Assembly: GCF_041260665.1 (NCBI RefSeq)
Contig: NZ_JBGCCT010000041.1
Location: 38,677-102,676, forward strand
Reading direction: 5' to 3'
From: Catenulispora sp. GP43
GTDB taxonomy: Bacteria; Actinomycetota; Actinomycetes; Streptomycetales; Catenulisporaceae
DNA length: 64,000 nucleotides
Both the position numbers and the translations under genes were made by a program. Position 1 is the first letter of the stretch. Every line of letters begins with the position of its first letter. The notes under the pieces are model-generated. The model ran no database searches, had not been told where the DNA came from, and was given only the letters and a program-made list of their open reading frames with translations. Shown here piece by piece: positions 45,046-53,047 of the stretch.

Positions 45046-46617
45046 TCACCTCCACGACCGCAAGTAGGACCGAGAAGGCGAACCCAGACCGGTCACATCG
45101 TCGTATCCGACACCGGTGGAAAGCAGGCCGTCGTCCCCCAACTGGTACAGCCGTGCCTGGTGTACCCCCTTGCCGTCCACGCCCAGGTCGACGACGGTGG
45201 CCGGCGGCGTGCCGGGGCGCGGCGAGTCCGCGCCGAGGGTGAGCGGGCCGACGTCGTGGAACGCTCCCGTGGCGGCCAGGCCGTACAGCGCCGGGTTCAG
45301 GAAGCCGAATGGATGACCCGCGGCCTGTTCGGCGTCGGCCATCACGCCCGCGAACAGCGGGGTGGCCAGCGAGGTGCCGCCGATCGTCGACTCGGCGTAG
45401 CCGACCGAGCCGTTCGGCAGCTTCTGCGTGACCCCGGTCAGGAAGCCGGTCACCGGATCGGCGTCCATCGCCACGTCCGGGACCACGCGCATCGGCTGCG
45501 CCGCCGGCTTGCCGTCCAGCTGGGTCGTGGCCAGCGCCGGAGGGACGACCGCGGCCTGATAGTCGGGCTGCGGAATGTCTTCGCTCGTTCCGCCGCCGCT
45601 CCCGAAGCGCCACTGGCCGTTCCCCGCCGCCGGCGCCCACGTGCTCCCGTCCGGCGCCAGCGACGAACGCCGGTCGCCCCAGCCGACCTCCCCGACGTAC
45701 TGGTCCCACGACCCGATGGCCAGGCTGGTCCCGCCGACCGCGGTCACCCACGGGTCCTCGGCCGGGTACTCCGTCTGCGGCCGCGCTGAACCGGTCGCGC
45801 ACTGCGCCGACGGGTCCTCGGCGCCGCAGTCCCCGGTCGCGAACAGGAAGCTGATGCCCTGCTGCCCGCCTCGTTGGAACAGGGCCGAGTACCCCGCCAT
45901 CGTCGCGGCGTCCTCGTCGCCGTAGGTGCTGTGCGGGATGCCGCCCCAGGAGTTGGAGACGATGGTCGCCAGGCGGCCGTCGACGACCGACTGCAACGCG
46001 GCCATCAGATCGGTGTCGTCGCAGGATGCGGCGGCGACGTAGACGATGTCCGCCTGCGGGGCCATGGCGTGCACGGCCTCCACGTCCAGCGCCTCCTCGA
46101 CCGCCCACGACGACGGCGTCTCGCATTCGCCGTCGGTCAGGTGGTGGTACGCCGGCGGAGTGACCTCCCGGTACTGCCCCGGCCTCAGGAGGCGCTCGTC
46201 GTGGTTCATCGCGTAGCGGTTCGCGTCGGCGAGCATCGTGGGGGAGGCGTAGGCGTCGACGATCGCGACGGTGACGCCCTTGCCGCGCTTGAGCGACTGC
46301 GTGACGCCGTAGGCGTCGCGGAGCTGCTCGGGGGTGTAGCCGCAGACGGCTAAGGGATTGCGGCCGCCGAACGCGTTCGGGACGGTCCTGGCGGTGTGCT
46401 CGCCGTAGTAGCCGGAGCACTTCTGCGGACCGATGGTGTCGGTGTCGCCGTCGGTCAGCTGGATGTGGTTCGTGTGCATCGCCAGATGGCGGGCTATGTG
46501 CTGAGGGGTCGCGGGCGCGGACGACGTCTCCGAAACAGCGCCCTGCGACACGGCTATCAGCGCGGCGGTGGCCAGCGAGGCGGCCCAAGTGGAGCGACGG
46601 ACCAAGCGACCGAACAT
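45046..46617 (-). CDS. Secreted S53 (sedolisin/kumamolisin) peptidase without pro-domain
   Basis: 523 residues from ATG 46617 with GGGAGG upstream. A signal peptide (about 1-30) leads through a 60-residue linker straight into the catalytic domain. The acidic catalytic triad is seen as Glu174 and Asp178 in VEEALDVEAVH and Ser416 in GGTSLATP. Asp263 in ATGDCG is the oxyanion residue. The C-terminal VGYDDVTGLGSPS is the calcium-site end. Catalytic residues are complete, so an acid-active serine-carboxyl endopeptidase is expected. The usual 150-200-residue pro-kumamolisin activation domain is missing, unlike in the neighbouring paralogue. Confidence 0.9.
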   Translation of the reverse strand: MFGRLVRRSTWAASLATAALIAVSQGAVSETSSAPATPQHIARHLAMHTNHIQLTDGDTDTIGPQKCSGYYGEHTARTVPNAFGGRNPLAVCGYTPEQLRDAYGVTQSLKRGKGVTVAIVDAYASPTMLADANRYAMNHDERLLRPGQYREVTPPAYHHLTDGECETPSSWAVEEALDVEAVHAMAPQADIVYVAAASCDDTDLMAALQSVVDGRLATIVSNSWGGIPHSTYGDEDAATMAGYSALFQRGGQQGISFLFATGDCGAEDPSAQCATGSARPQTEYPAEDPWVTAVGGTSLAIGSWDQYVGEVGWGDRRSSLAPDGSTWAPAAGNGQWRFGSGGGTSEDIPQPDYQAAVVPPALATTQLDGKPAAQPMRVVPDVAMDADPVTGFLTGVTQKLPNGSVGYAESTIGGTSLATPLFAGVMADAEQAAGHPFGFLNPALYGLAATGAFHDVGPLTLGADSPRPGTPPATVVDLGVDGKGVHQARLYQLGDDGLLSTGVGYDDVTGLGSPSRSYLRSWR

Positions 46618-46713
46618 AAACCCTCCCGAATCGGTACGTATGTCCGCTTCGTACCGTCGGGAGGTTGGGAGGATGCGCGGCCGCCCCGAAAGGGTGACCG
46701 CGCGTCCTGACTT

Positions 46714-48768
46714 CTAGTGCTTGAACGAGTTCAGATACTCCTCCCGGGGGGATCCGAGCCCTGTCGCGAGGTCGTAGCCGGCGGCCGCGGCCAGGCCCTG
46801 GTCGCGGCCGAGCTCGAACAACCGGACCTGGCGCCGGCCCTGGGCGTCGGCGCCGAGGTCCAGGACGGTCGAGATGTCCGCGGGCGCCCCGGCCGGGTGG
46901 GCCACGACGTCGGTGAAGGTGGCGGCCGTCGCGCGCTTGTAGAGGTCCGGGTTCGCGAAGCCGATCGGCTTGCCGCCGCCGGCCGCCTGCGCCTGCTGCC
47001 CGTCCGCCTGCGTGGCGGCGAACATCGGCGCCGCGGCCGAGGTGCCGCCGACCGGGGTCTCGCCGTACTGGCCGGTGGCCGGGTCGGTGACGCCGACCTG
47101 CACGGCGGTCAGCAGATCGCCGTCCATCGCGACGTCCGGCAGCGTGCGCATCGGCCCGGCGGCCTTCTTCCCGGTCCCGAGTGTGCGGGCGAGGGCGTCG
47201 GGGACCACGCCCTGCTGATAGCCGGGCTGCTGGAAGTCCTCGCTGGTCCCGCCGCCCCCGCCGAAGTAGAAGCCGCCGGGGAACGGGACCCAGCTCCTGC
47301 CGTCGTCGGACAGCGCCGAGCGCCGGTCGCCCATCGAGGCCTGCCACAGCGGGTTCGCGCCGGGGCCGAGCGCCAGCGCCGTCCCGCCGACCCCGGTCAC
47401 CCAGGGCGAGGACACCGGCCACTCGGTCTGTGCCCGCGCCGACTGCGGGTCGCAGCCCGGCCCGGTGCGGTCCGAGTCGTCGCCGCAGTCGCCGGTCGCG
47501 AAGTAGAGCCCGATGCCCTCGCTCGCGGCGTACTGGAAGACCTGCGTGGCCTGCGAGATCAGGGCCGGGTCGATGTCGCCGGACAGGCGGTGCATGGTCT
47601 CGCCGAAGGAGGAGGAGACGATGTCCGCGGCGTGGGTGTCGACGATGTTCGCCAACGTGGCGTTGATGTCCTGGTCCGCACAGGAGTTCGCGCCGAAGTA
47701 GTGCACCGTCGCGCCGGACGCCATCCCGTGGACGGTCTCGACGTCCAGGGCCTCCTCGCCGGACCAGTCGCCGGGGCTCTGGCAGACGCCGTCGGTGGTG
47801 TGCGTCCACTGACTCGGGGTGACCGACTCAAGGTACTGGTTCCCCGCGAACGGCTGGTCGCCGTGTCCCTGCGCGAAGCGGTTCGCGTCGGTGAGCATCG
47901 TCGAGGAGCCGTAGGCGTCGACGACCGCCACGGTGACGCCGGCGCCGTTCAGGCCGGAGGCGTTGACGCCGTAAGCAGTGCGGAGCTGGCTGGGGACGTA
48001 GCCGCAGACGTCGATCGGCTCCGGGGAGCTGTAGCCGGGCGGCAGGCTCGGGTCCGCGGTGAGCGCGCCCCAGCTCGGGGAGCAGGACGGCAGAGCATCC
48101 CGGGACCGGGACGTCGCCGTTGCTCCGCGGGAGTGAACGACGTCGGGGTGTTCGGGCAGGTCGGCGGGCAGGCGTACTCCGGTGGAGTGAATCGGGGCGG
48201 AGGCGCCCGGTGCGGAGGTGGCTGGTGCGGTCTGGGCGTACCCGAGGGTGTTTACGCCCACCGGATGAACGCTCATCCCCCGCCGAGCCGTGATCGCCGC
48301 GGTTGCCCCCTCCCGCATCCCCTGCTCCTGCGTCTGGCCGATCCGCGCCACGTTCGCCACCGCGTGCGTCACGTCGGCCGGCGCCGTCAGGGTCCGCATC
48401 CCCGCGCCGAACGCGTTGCGCGTGGCCGTCGCACTGCCGGTCGCGTCGATCCAGTGCGCGCCCTGCTTCGTCACGCGCAGCCCGGAGGCGCGCAGCCACT
48501 TCCGGACCGACCGCAGCTGCGCGTCCGTCGCCCCAAAGCGGGCCTGGGCCTGGGCGGGCGTCAGGAAGTGGCCGTACTGCGGGCTGCCGGGAGTGGACAC
48601 GGCCCGCGCGAACGCCTCCAGGCCCGCCGGATCCCGCCCCGCGAGCCCGATCCGCACGCTCACCGGCCCGCCGCGCTCCTGCGGCCCCGCCGTCCCGCCG
48701 GCCGCGGCGTCGGCCGTCCCGGCGGCCAGCAACGCGACCGCCATCGCACATCCCAGGTATCGAAACAT
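46714..48768 (-). CDS. Secreted pro-kumamolisin-type S53 peptidase
   Basis: 684 residues. A signal peptide (1-22) is followed by the activation domain (about 30-160) with VSTPGSPQYGHFLTPAQAQARFG, the hallmark of pro-kumamolisin. A linker (160-250) precedes the catalytic domain with Glu338 and Asp342 in GEEALDVETVH, Asp427 in ATGDCGDD and Ser577 in GGTSAAAP. The end, YDLATGLGSPREEYLN, forms the calcium site. It should be secreted as a zymogen and self-activate at low pH. It is closely related to the next S53 gene in the catalytic part. The two lie 97 bp apart on the same strand. Confidence 0.93.
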   Translation of the reverse strand: MFRYLGCAMAVALLAAGTADAAAGGTAGPQERGGPVSVRIGLAGRDPAGLEAFARAVSTPGSPQYGHFLTPAQAQARFGATDAQLRSVRKWLRASGLRVTKQGAHWIDATGSATATRNAFGAGMRTLTAPADVTHAVANVARIGQTQEQGMREGATAAITARRGMSVHPVGVNTLGYAQTAPATSAPGASAPIHSTGVRLPADLPEHPDVVHSRGATATSRSRDALPSCSPSWGALTADPSLPPGYSSPEPIDVCGYVPSQLRTAYGVNASGLNGAGVTVAVVDAYGSSTMLTDANRFAQGHGDQPFAGNQYLESVTPSQWTHTTDGVCQSPGDWSGEEALDVETVHGMASGATVHYFGANSCADQDINATLANIVDTHAADIVSSSFGETMHRLSGDIDPALISQATQVFQYAASEGIGLYFATGDCGDDSDRTGPGCDPQSARAQTEWPVSSPWVTGVGGTALALGPGANPLWQASMGDRRSALSDDGRSWVPFPGGFYFGGGGGTSEDFQQPGYQQGVVPDALARTLGTGKKAAGPMRTLPDVAMDGDLLTAVQVGVTDPATGQYGETPVGGTSAAAPMFAATQADGQQAQAAGGGKPIGFANPDLYKRATAATFTDVVAHPAGAPADISTVLDLGADAQGRRQVRLFELGRDQGLAAAAGYDLATGLGSPREEYLNSFKH

Positions 48769-48839
48769 GAACCGGTGTTATCCGGCACGAACGAGTTCAT
48801 GTCGGGTGATTCAAGAGTGTGGCAATACCCTCATCCGTT

Positions 48840-50948
48840 TTACTGCCTGCGCAGGCGTATCAGGCGGCTGGCATAGTCCCCGGACGGAAGCCCGGGTTCC
48901 AGACCGTGTTCCCGCAGTACATCGCCTGAATATGTGACGCCCCAGAACAGGTCCTGGTACCGCGATCCGGCCCGCAGCCCCGGCAGCCGGAACGGCGACG
49001 GCTCGTGCGCGAAGCGCATCGTGGGCCGCCAAACGAGTACCGCGTGCTCCGAGTCGTCCGGGGCCGCGTAGTGCACCCCGGTGACGCCGTCAGGGGTCTG
49101 CAGGCGGTGCGCGATGCCCCGCTGGACGAGCGGCCGCACCTCCTTGTACTCGGCCACCAGAGCGGCCGCCTCCGCCAGTTCCTCCTCCGACCACGCGGTC
49201 AGGTTCCCGCCGATGCCGAGCGCGCCGGCCATCGCCACGTGGAACCGGAACCGCAGCGGCGTCTCCCGGAACGTGATCGGGTTCGGGCTGTCGGAGGCCC
49301 AGGCCGCCATCGCCGCGGCCGGGTAGACCTGCCCGAAGCCGGCCTGGATCCCGATGCGGTCCACGGGATCGGTGTTGTCCGAGGCCCACACCTGGTCCAC
49401 GCGCGCCAGCATGCCCAGGTCCAGCCGTCCGCCGCCGCCCGCGCAGCCCTCGATCCGCAGCCCGGGATGGCTCTCGCGCAGCCGGTCGATGACGGCGTAG
49501 ACGTTCTGGACCGCCACGGCCCACATCCGGTCCGGGTCCGGCGACCCCGGCCACCCGGCGTCGGTCACCGGCCGGTTCATGTCCCACTTGAGGAAGTCGA
49601 CGCCGTGCTCGCGGACCAACCGGTCCAGGGTGGCGTGGACCCAGTCGGCCACGTCGGCGCGCGCCAGGTTCAGCATCAGCTGGTTCCGCAGCTCCGTGGC
49701 CTGGCGGGTCGGCGCGTGCACGACCCAGTCCGGATGGGCCCGGAACAGGTCGCTGTCGGCGTTCACCATCTCCGGTTCCACCCAGAGCCCGAACCGCATC
49801 CCCAGCCGGTGTACTTCGTCGGCGAGCGGCTTCAGGCCGTCGGGGAACGCGCCGGGGTGGGGCGTCCAGTCGCCGAGGCCCGCGTGGTCGTCGCGGCGTG
49901 CGCCGAACCAGCCGTCGTCCACCACGAACAGCTCGACGCCGGTGCGGGCCGCCAGGCCGGCCAGCGCCTTCTGGCCGGCCTCGGTGAGATCGAAGCCCAT
50001 GGCCTCCCAGGAGTTGTAGAGGACCGGCCGGTCCTCGTCCGGATGCGGCAGGACGTGGTCGCGGACGTACTCGTGCCATGCGCGGCTCGCGCCGCCGAAG
50101 CCGTCGGCGGTGTAGAGCCCTGCGAAGACCGGGGTCCGGATGCGCTCGGCCGGCCCGATGCGGAAGCTTTGGGCCTCGTGGCCGTAGCCGCCGGTGAACG
50201 TCACGCGCCCGACGGGATCGCGGTGCACGGCGATCCGCCAGCTCCCGCTCCACGCCAACGCCGCGCTCCAGACCTGCCCGGAGGTCTCGGTCGCGGTGCC
50301 GGCGTCCAGGGCCAGCCACGGGTTCGCGTGGTGGCTGGTCATCCCGCGCCGGGAGACCAGGACGGTCTCGGCGACCGGCAGGCGGTCGCGCTGGAGCTGT
50401 GTCTCGCTGGCCCAGCCGCCGGCGAGGTGGGTGAGGCGGTAGTCGGGCTGCTTCGGGAGGGTCCAGGACGCGCTGTCGGCGCGTTCGAGGACGATCGGTT
50501 CGGCGTCGGCGGGGCCTGTGTGCTCGATCTCCGTCCAGCGCTCGATGACGTCGCTGTCGGGCCGGACGCGGTAGAGGAGGTCGCACGCCAGCGGGTAGAC
50601 GCGGTCCTCGAGCCTGATCCGCAGAACCCTGTCTTCGATCTCGTGGCCCGCGTATCGCCACTGCGCTCCGCGCACGCCGTCTGCGAAGCGCACGCGCAGC
50701 GCGGCCGGGCCGAAGCGCGCCCCGGTCTCGATCGGCAGCTCGTCCGGCGCCGCGTCGGCCTCGAAGCTGCTCTCGGCCGGTGAGCGCCACTCGCGCAGCC
50801 GGGTCGCGTCCAGCGGCGCGCCCCAGTAGACGTGGCGCGGGCTGCCGTCGTCGCCGATCCGAAGCGTATAGACCGATTTCGGTGTCCGCAGGACAATCAA
50901 GCCGCGCTCGGCATCGACGGACACGGATTCGTGGTCGTGGGCGTTCAT
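48840..50948 (-). CDS. Alpha-galactosidase, GH36 family
   Basis: 702 residues, normal for GH36. It removes terminal alpha-galactose from melibiose, raffinose or galactomannan side chains. An N-terminal beta-supersandwich (about 1-310) precedes the TIM barrel, with RPVLYNSWEAMGFD, FVVDDGWFGARRDDHAGLGDW, the catalytic nucleophile Asp in FLKWDMNRP and the acid/base Asp in WASDNTDPVDR. No signal peptide, so the enzyme is cytoplasmic and would act on imported oligosaccharides. The TAGGAT box 6 nt before the ATG suggests leaderless expression, divergent from the GH5 gene. Confidence 0.94.
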   Translation of the reverse strand: MNAHDHESVSVDAERGLIVLRTPKSVYTLRIGDDGSPRHVYWGAPLDATRLREWRSPAESSFEADAAPDELPIETGARFGPAALRVRFADGVRGAQWRYAGHEIEDRVLRIRLEDRVYPLACDLLYRVRPDSDVIERWTEIEHTGPADAEPIVLERADSASWTLPKQPDYRLTHLAGGWASETQLQRDRLPVAETVLVSRRGMTSHHANPWLALDAGTATETSGQVWSAALAWSGSWRIAVHRDPVGRVTFTGGYGHEAQSFRIGPAERIRTPVFAGLYTADGFGGASRAWHEYVRDHVLPHPDEDRPVLYNSWEAMGFDLTEAGQKALAGLAARTGVELFVVDDGWFGARRDDHAGLGDWTPHPGAFPDGLKPLADEVHRLGMRFGLWVEPEMVNADSDLFRAHPDWVVHAPTRQATELRNQLMLNLARADVADWVHATLDRLVREHGVDFLKWDMNRPVTDAGWPGSPDPDRMWAVAVQNVYAVIDRLRESHPGLRIEGCAGGGGRLDLGMLARVDQVWASDNTDPVDRIGIQAGFGQVYPAAAMAAWASDSPNPITFRETPLRFRFHVAMAGALGIGGNLTAWSEEELAEAAALVAEYKEVRPLVQRGIAHRLQTPDGVTGVHYAAPDDSEHAVLVWRPTMRFAHEPSPFRLPGLRAGSRYQDLFWGVTYSGDVLREHGLEPGLPSGDYASRLIRLRRQ

Positions 50949-50954
50949 AGCGGC

Positions 50955-50960
50955 ATCCTA
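50955..50960 (-). promoter_or_regulatory. -10 box of alpha-galactosidase promoter
   Basis: TAGGAT on the minus strand ends 6 nt before the ATG at 50948. It lies inside the 24-bp space shared with the divergent GH5 gene. Confidence 0.5.
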
Positions 50961-50972
50961 AAAGGGGAGTAC

Positions 50973-52910
50973 ATGAGAGTCCGTACGGTGATCACCGCGC
51001 TCGCGCTGATGACATCCGCCCTGCTCCTGCCGGGTTCGGCGCACGCCGCGCCGACGGCGTCGGCGGCGAACGCGCCCACCGCCAATACCGCGTCCTCGCT
51101 CTCCGCGTCCTGGACCGGTCCGCTGAGCACCAGCGGGCGCTATGTCGTCGACGCGAACGGGAACCGCTTCAAGCTGATCGGCGGCAACTGGGACGGCGCG
51201 CAGGGGCACTGGCTGGGCAGCGGCTCCACGACCGACCCGGCGCAGAACCACGCCGGCGAGGTGTCCTATGACGTGCCCCTGGCCCTGGACCGTGCCCCGA
51301 TCCCGCAGATCCTGTCCGACTTCCACAGCCTGGGCATCAACACCATCCGGCTGCCGTTCGCCGACGCGATGATCCACGACACCACGACGGTCCCGGACGC
51401 CGCGGTCGCCGCCAATCCGCAGCTGCGCGGGCTGACGCCGCTGCAGGTGTACGACGCCGTCGTCAGCGCCCTGACGAACGACGGCTTCGCGGTGATCCTG
51501 AACAACCACACCACGAGCTACCGCTGGTGCTGCGGTCTGGACGGCAACGAGCGCTGGAACAGCGGGCAGACCACGCAGCAGTGGGAGTCCGACTGGCTGT
51601 TCATGGTGAACCGGTACAAGGCGAACAAGCGCGTAGTCGGCGCGGACCTGCGCAACGAGGTCCGGCGCGACACGTGGGACGACCCGAACTGGGGCTTGTA
51701 CGACGCCCACGACGAGTACGCGGCCTTCGAGGAGGCGGGCAACCAGATCCTGGCCGCGGACCCGGACATGCTGATCATCATGGAGGGCATCAACTGGTAC
51801 GGCATCCCGGCGGCCGGCTTCTCCCACGGCCGTCCGATGCTCACCCCGGTCGCGAACCTCTCCAACACCCTGATCGCCTCGAACAAGCTGGTGTACTCGG
51901 CGCACTTCTACAGCTACACCGGCCCGAACAACTCCGGCGCCGCCGCCGGTTCGGCCGGCGCCACCAGCGACCCCCGCTACGAGGACTTCACCCCGGACCA
52001 GCTCGCCTCGGTGGTGAACCAGGAAGCCCTGTTCGTCACCCAATCCGGCCAGCACTTCACGGCCCCGGTCTGGGTGAGCGAGTTCGGCGCGGCCGGCCGC
52101 GGCTCGACCGACACCAAGGAGCAAGCCTGGTTCGACAACTTCACGAACATCCTGGCCGCGAACGACACCGACTTCGCCATCTGGCCCCTCATCGGCTACA
52201 CGGCCCCCGACGGAACCCTCCAGGACAACTGGGCCCTGCTCTCCTACGACGCCGCCGGCAACCGCACCAGCATCACCGCCCCCGGCGACTGGCGCCTGGC
52301 CGACTGGCAGAAGCTGACCGCGACCCCGGCCGTCACCGGCCCGATCCCCGCCTCACCCCACTGGAACATGCTCGACCTGGACCACGCCGACTACGACGTC
52401 TCGGCGGCCATGCTGGCGCAGCCCGACTGGTCCTCCGGCAACCGCAAGGGCGACTGCCCGGACACCGAGCGCATGGCCGGCCTCGGCCGCGGCAGCAGCC
52501 GAGGCCTGTGCACGGACAACGCAGAGCCGGCTAAGAGTGCCGCGTCTCCCGCGTCCTGGACCGTGGTCACCAACGAGAACTACGTGACCGAAGGCGACTG
52601 GGCACCCGGCTATAGCAAACTCCAGTGCCCGGACAACACCTTCGCCGTCGGCTACAGCGTCCACAACAACTCCATGGAAGCGCTTCTTTGCGCTCCCGTA
52701 GCCAAGTCTTTGCCCACGACCGGCCACACCGTCTGGTTCAACAAGGGCGACAACCGTCCCGCCGGCGGCGGCTCCACGGCTTCCGACTGGGCGCCGGGCT
52801 CCTACAAGGGACAATGCGCCGACAACGAGTACGTCGCCGGCGTGGCGTACACCTACCAGTGGGCCGAAGGTGGCGTTCCGGATGCGCTGTTGTGCCGGCC
52901 GCTGATCTGA
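50973..52910 (+). CDS. Secreted GH5-like glycoside hydrolase with Cys-repeat C-terminus
   Basis: 645 residues from ATG 50973 (GGGGAG 3 nt upstream). A signal peptide (ALALMTSALLLPGSAHA) is followed by the GH5 barrel (about 45-450). INTIRLPFAD, VVGADLRNEVRRD with the acid/base Glu, VYSAHFYSY with the conserved His-Tyr, and VWVSEFGAAGRG with the nucleophile Glu match the family order. The last 150 residues contain three cysteine-bounded units, two of them ending in LLC, which may be a binding module. The substrate is probably a beta-1,4-glucan or mannan; a GH36 enzyme next door favours galactomannan, by inference. Confidence 0.87.
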   Translation: MRVRTVITALALMTSALLLPGSAHAAPTASAANAPTANTASSLSASWTGPLSTSGRYVVDANGNRFKLIGGNWDGAQGHWLGSGSTTDPAQNHAGEVSYDVPLALDRAPIPQILSDFHSLGINTIRLPFADAMIHDTTTVPDAAVAANPQLRGLTPLQVYDAVVSALTNDGFAVILNNHTTSYRWCCGLDGNERWNSGQTTQQWESDWLFMVNRYKANKRVVGADLRNEVRRDTWDDPNWGLYDAHDEYAAFEEAGNQILAADPDMLIIMEGINWYGIPAAGFSHGRPMLTPVANLSNTLIASNKLVYSAHFYSYTGPNNSGAAAGSAGATSDPRYEDFTPDQLASVVNQEALFVTQSGQHFTAPVWVSEFGAAGRGSTDTKEQAWFDNFTNILAANDTDFAIWPLIGYTAPDGTLQDNWALLSYDAAGNRTSITAPGDWRLADWQKLTATPAVTGPIPASPHWNMLDLDHADYDVSAAMLAQPDWSSGNRKGDCPDTERMAGLGRGSSRGLCTDNAEPAKSAASPASWTVVTNENYVTEGDWAPGYSKLQCPDNTFAVGYSVHNNSMEALLCAPVAKSLPTTGHTVWFNKGDNRPAGGGSTASDWAPGSYKGQCADNEYVAGVAYTYQWAEGGVPDALLCRPLI

Positions 52911-53047
52911 ACTGAGGTGTGCTCCTTCGGCCGGAATCACCCCGTTTGGGACGTGAACACAATCACGAATATTTTTGTGACTCCCGCCCTCGACTAGGGT
53001 CTCCCCCTACGTCCGAACAAAACAGCTCGGGTGTGGGAGGCCTGAAG

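Noticed and set aside
46717..48876. Plus-strand 719-codon frame opposite the S53 peptidase
   Set aside because: Antisense to a complete peptidase with conserved catalytic residues; the product is low-complexity.
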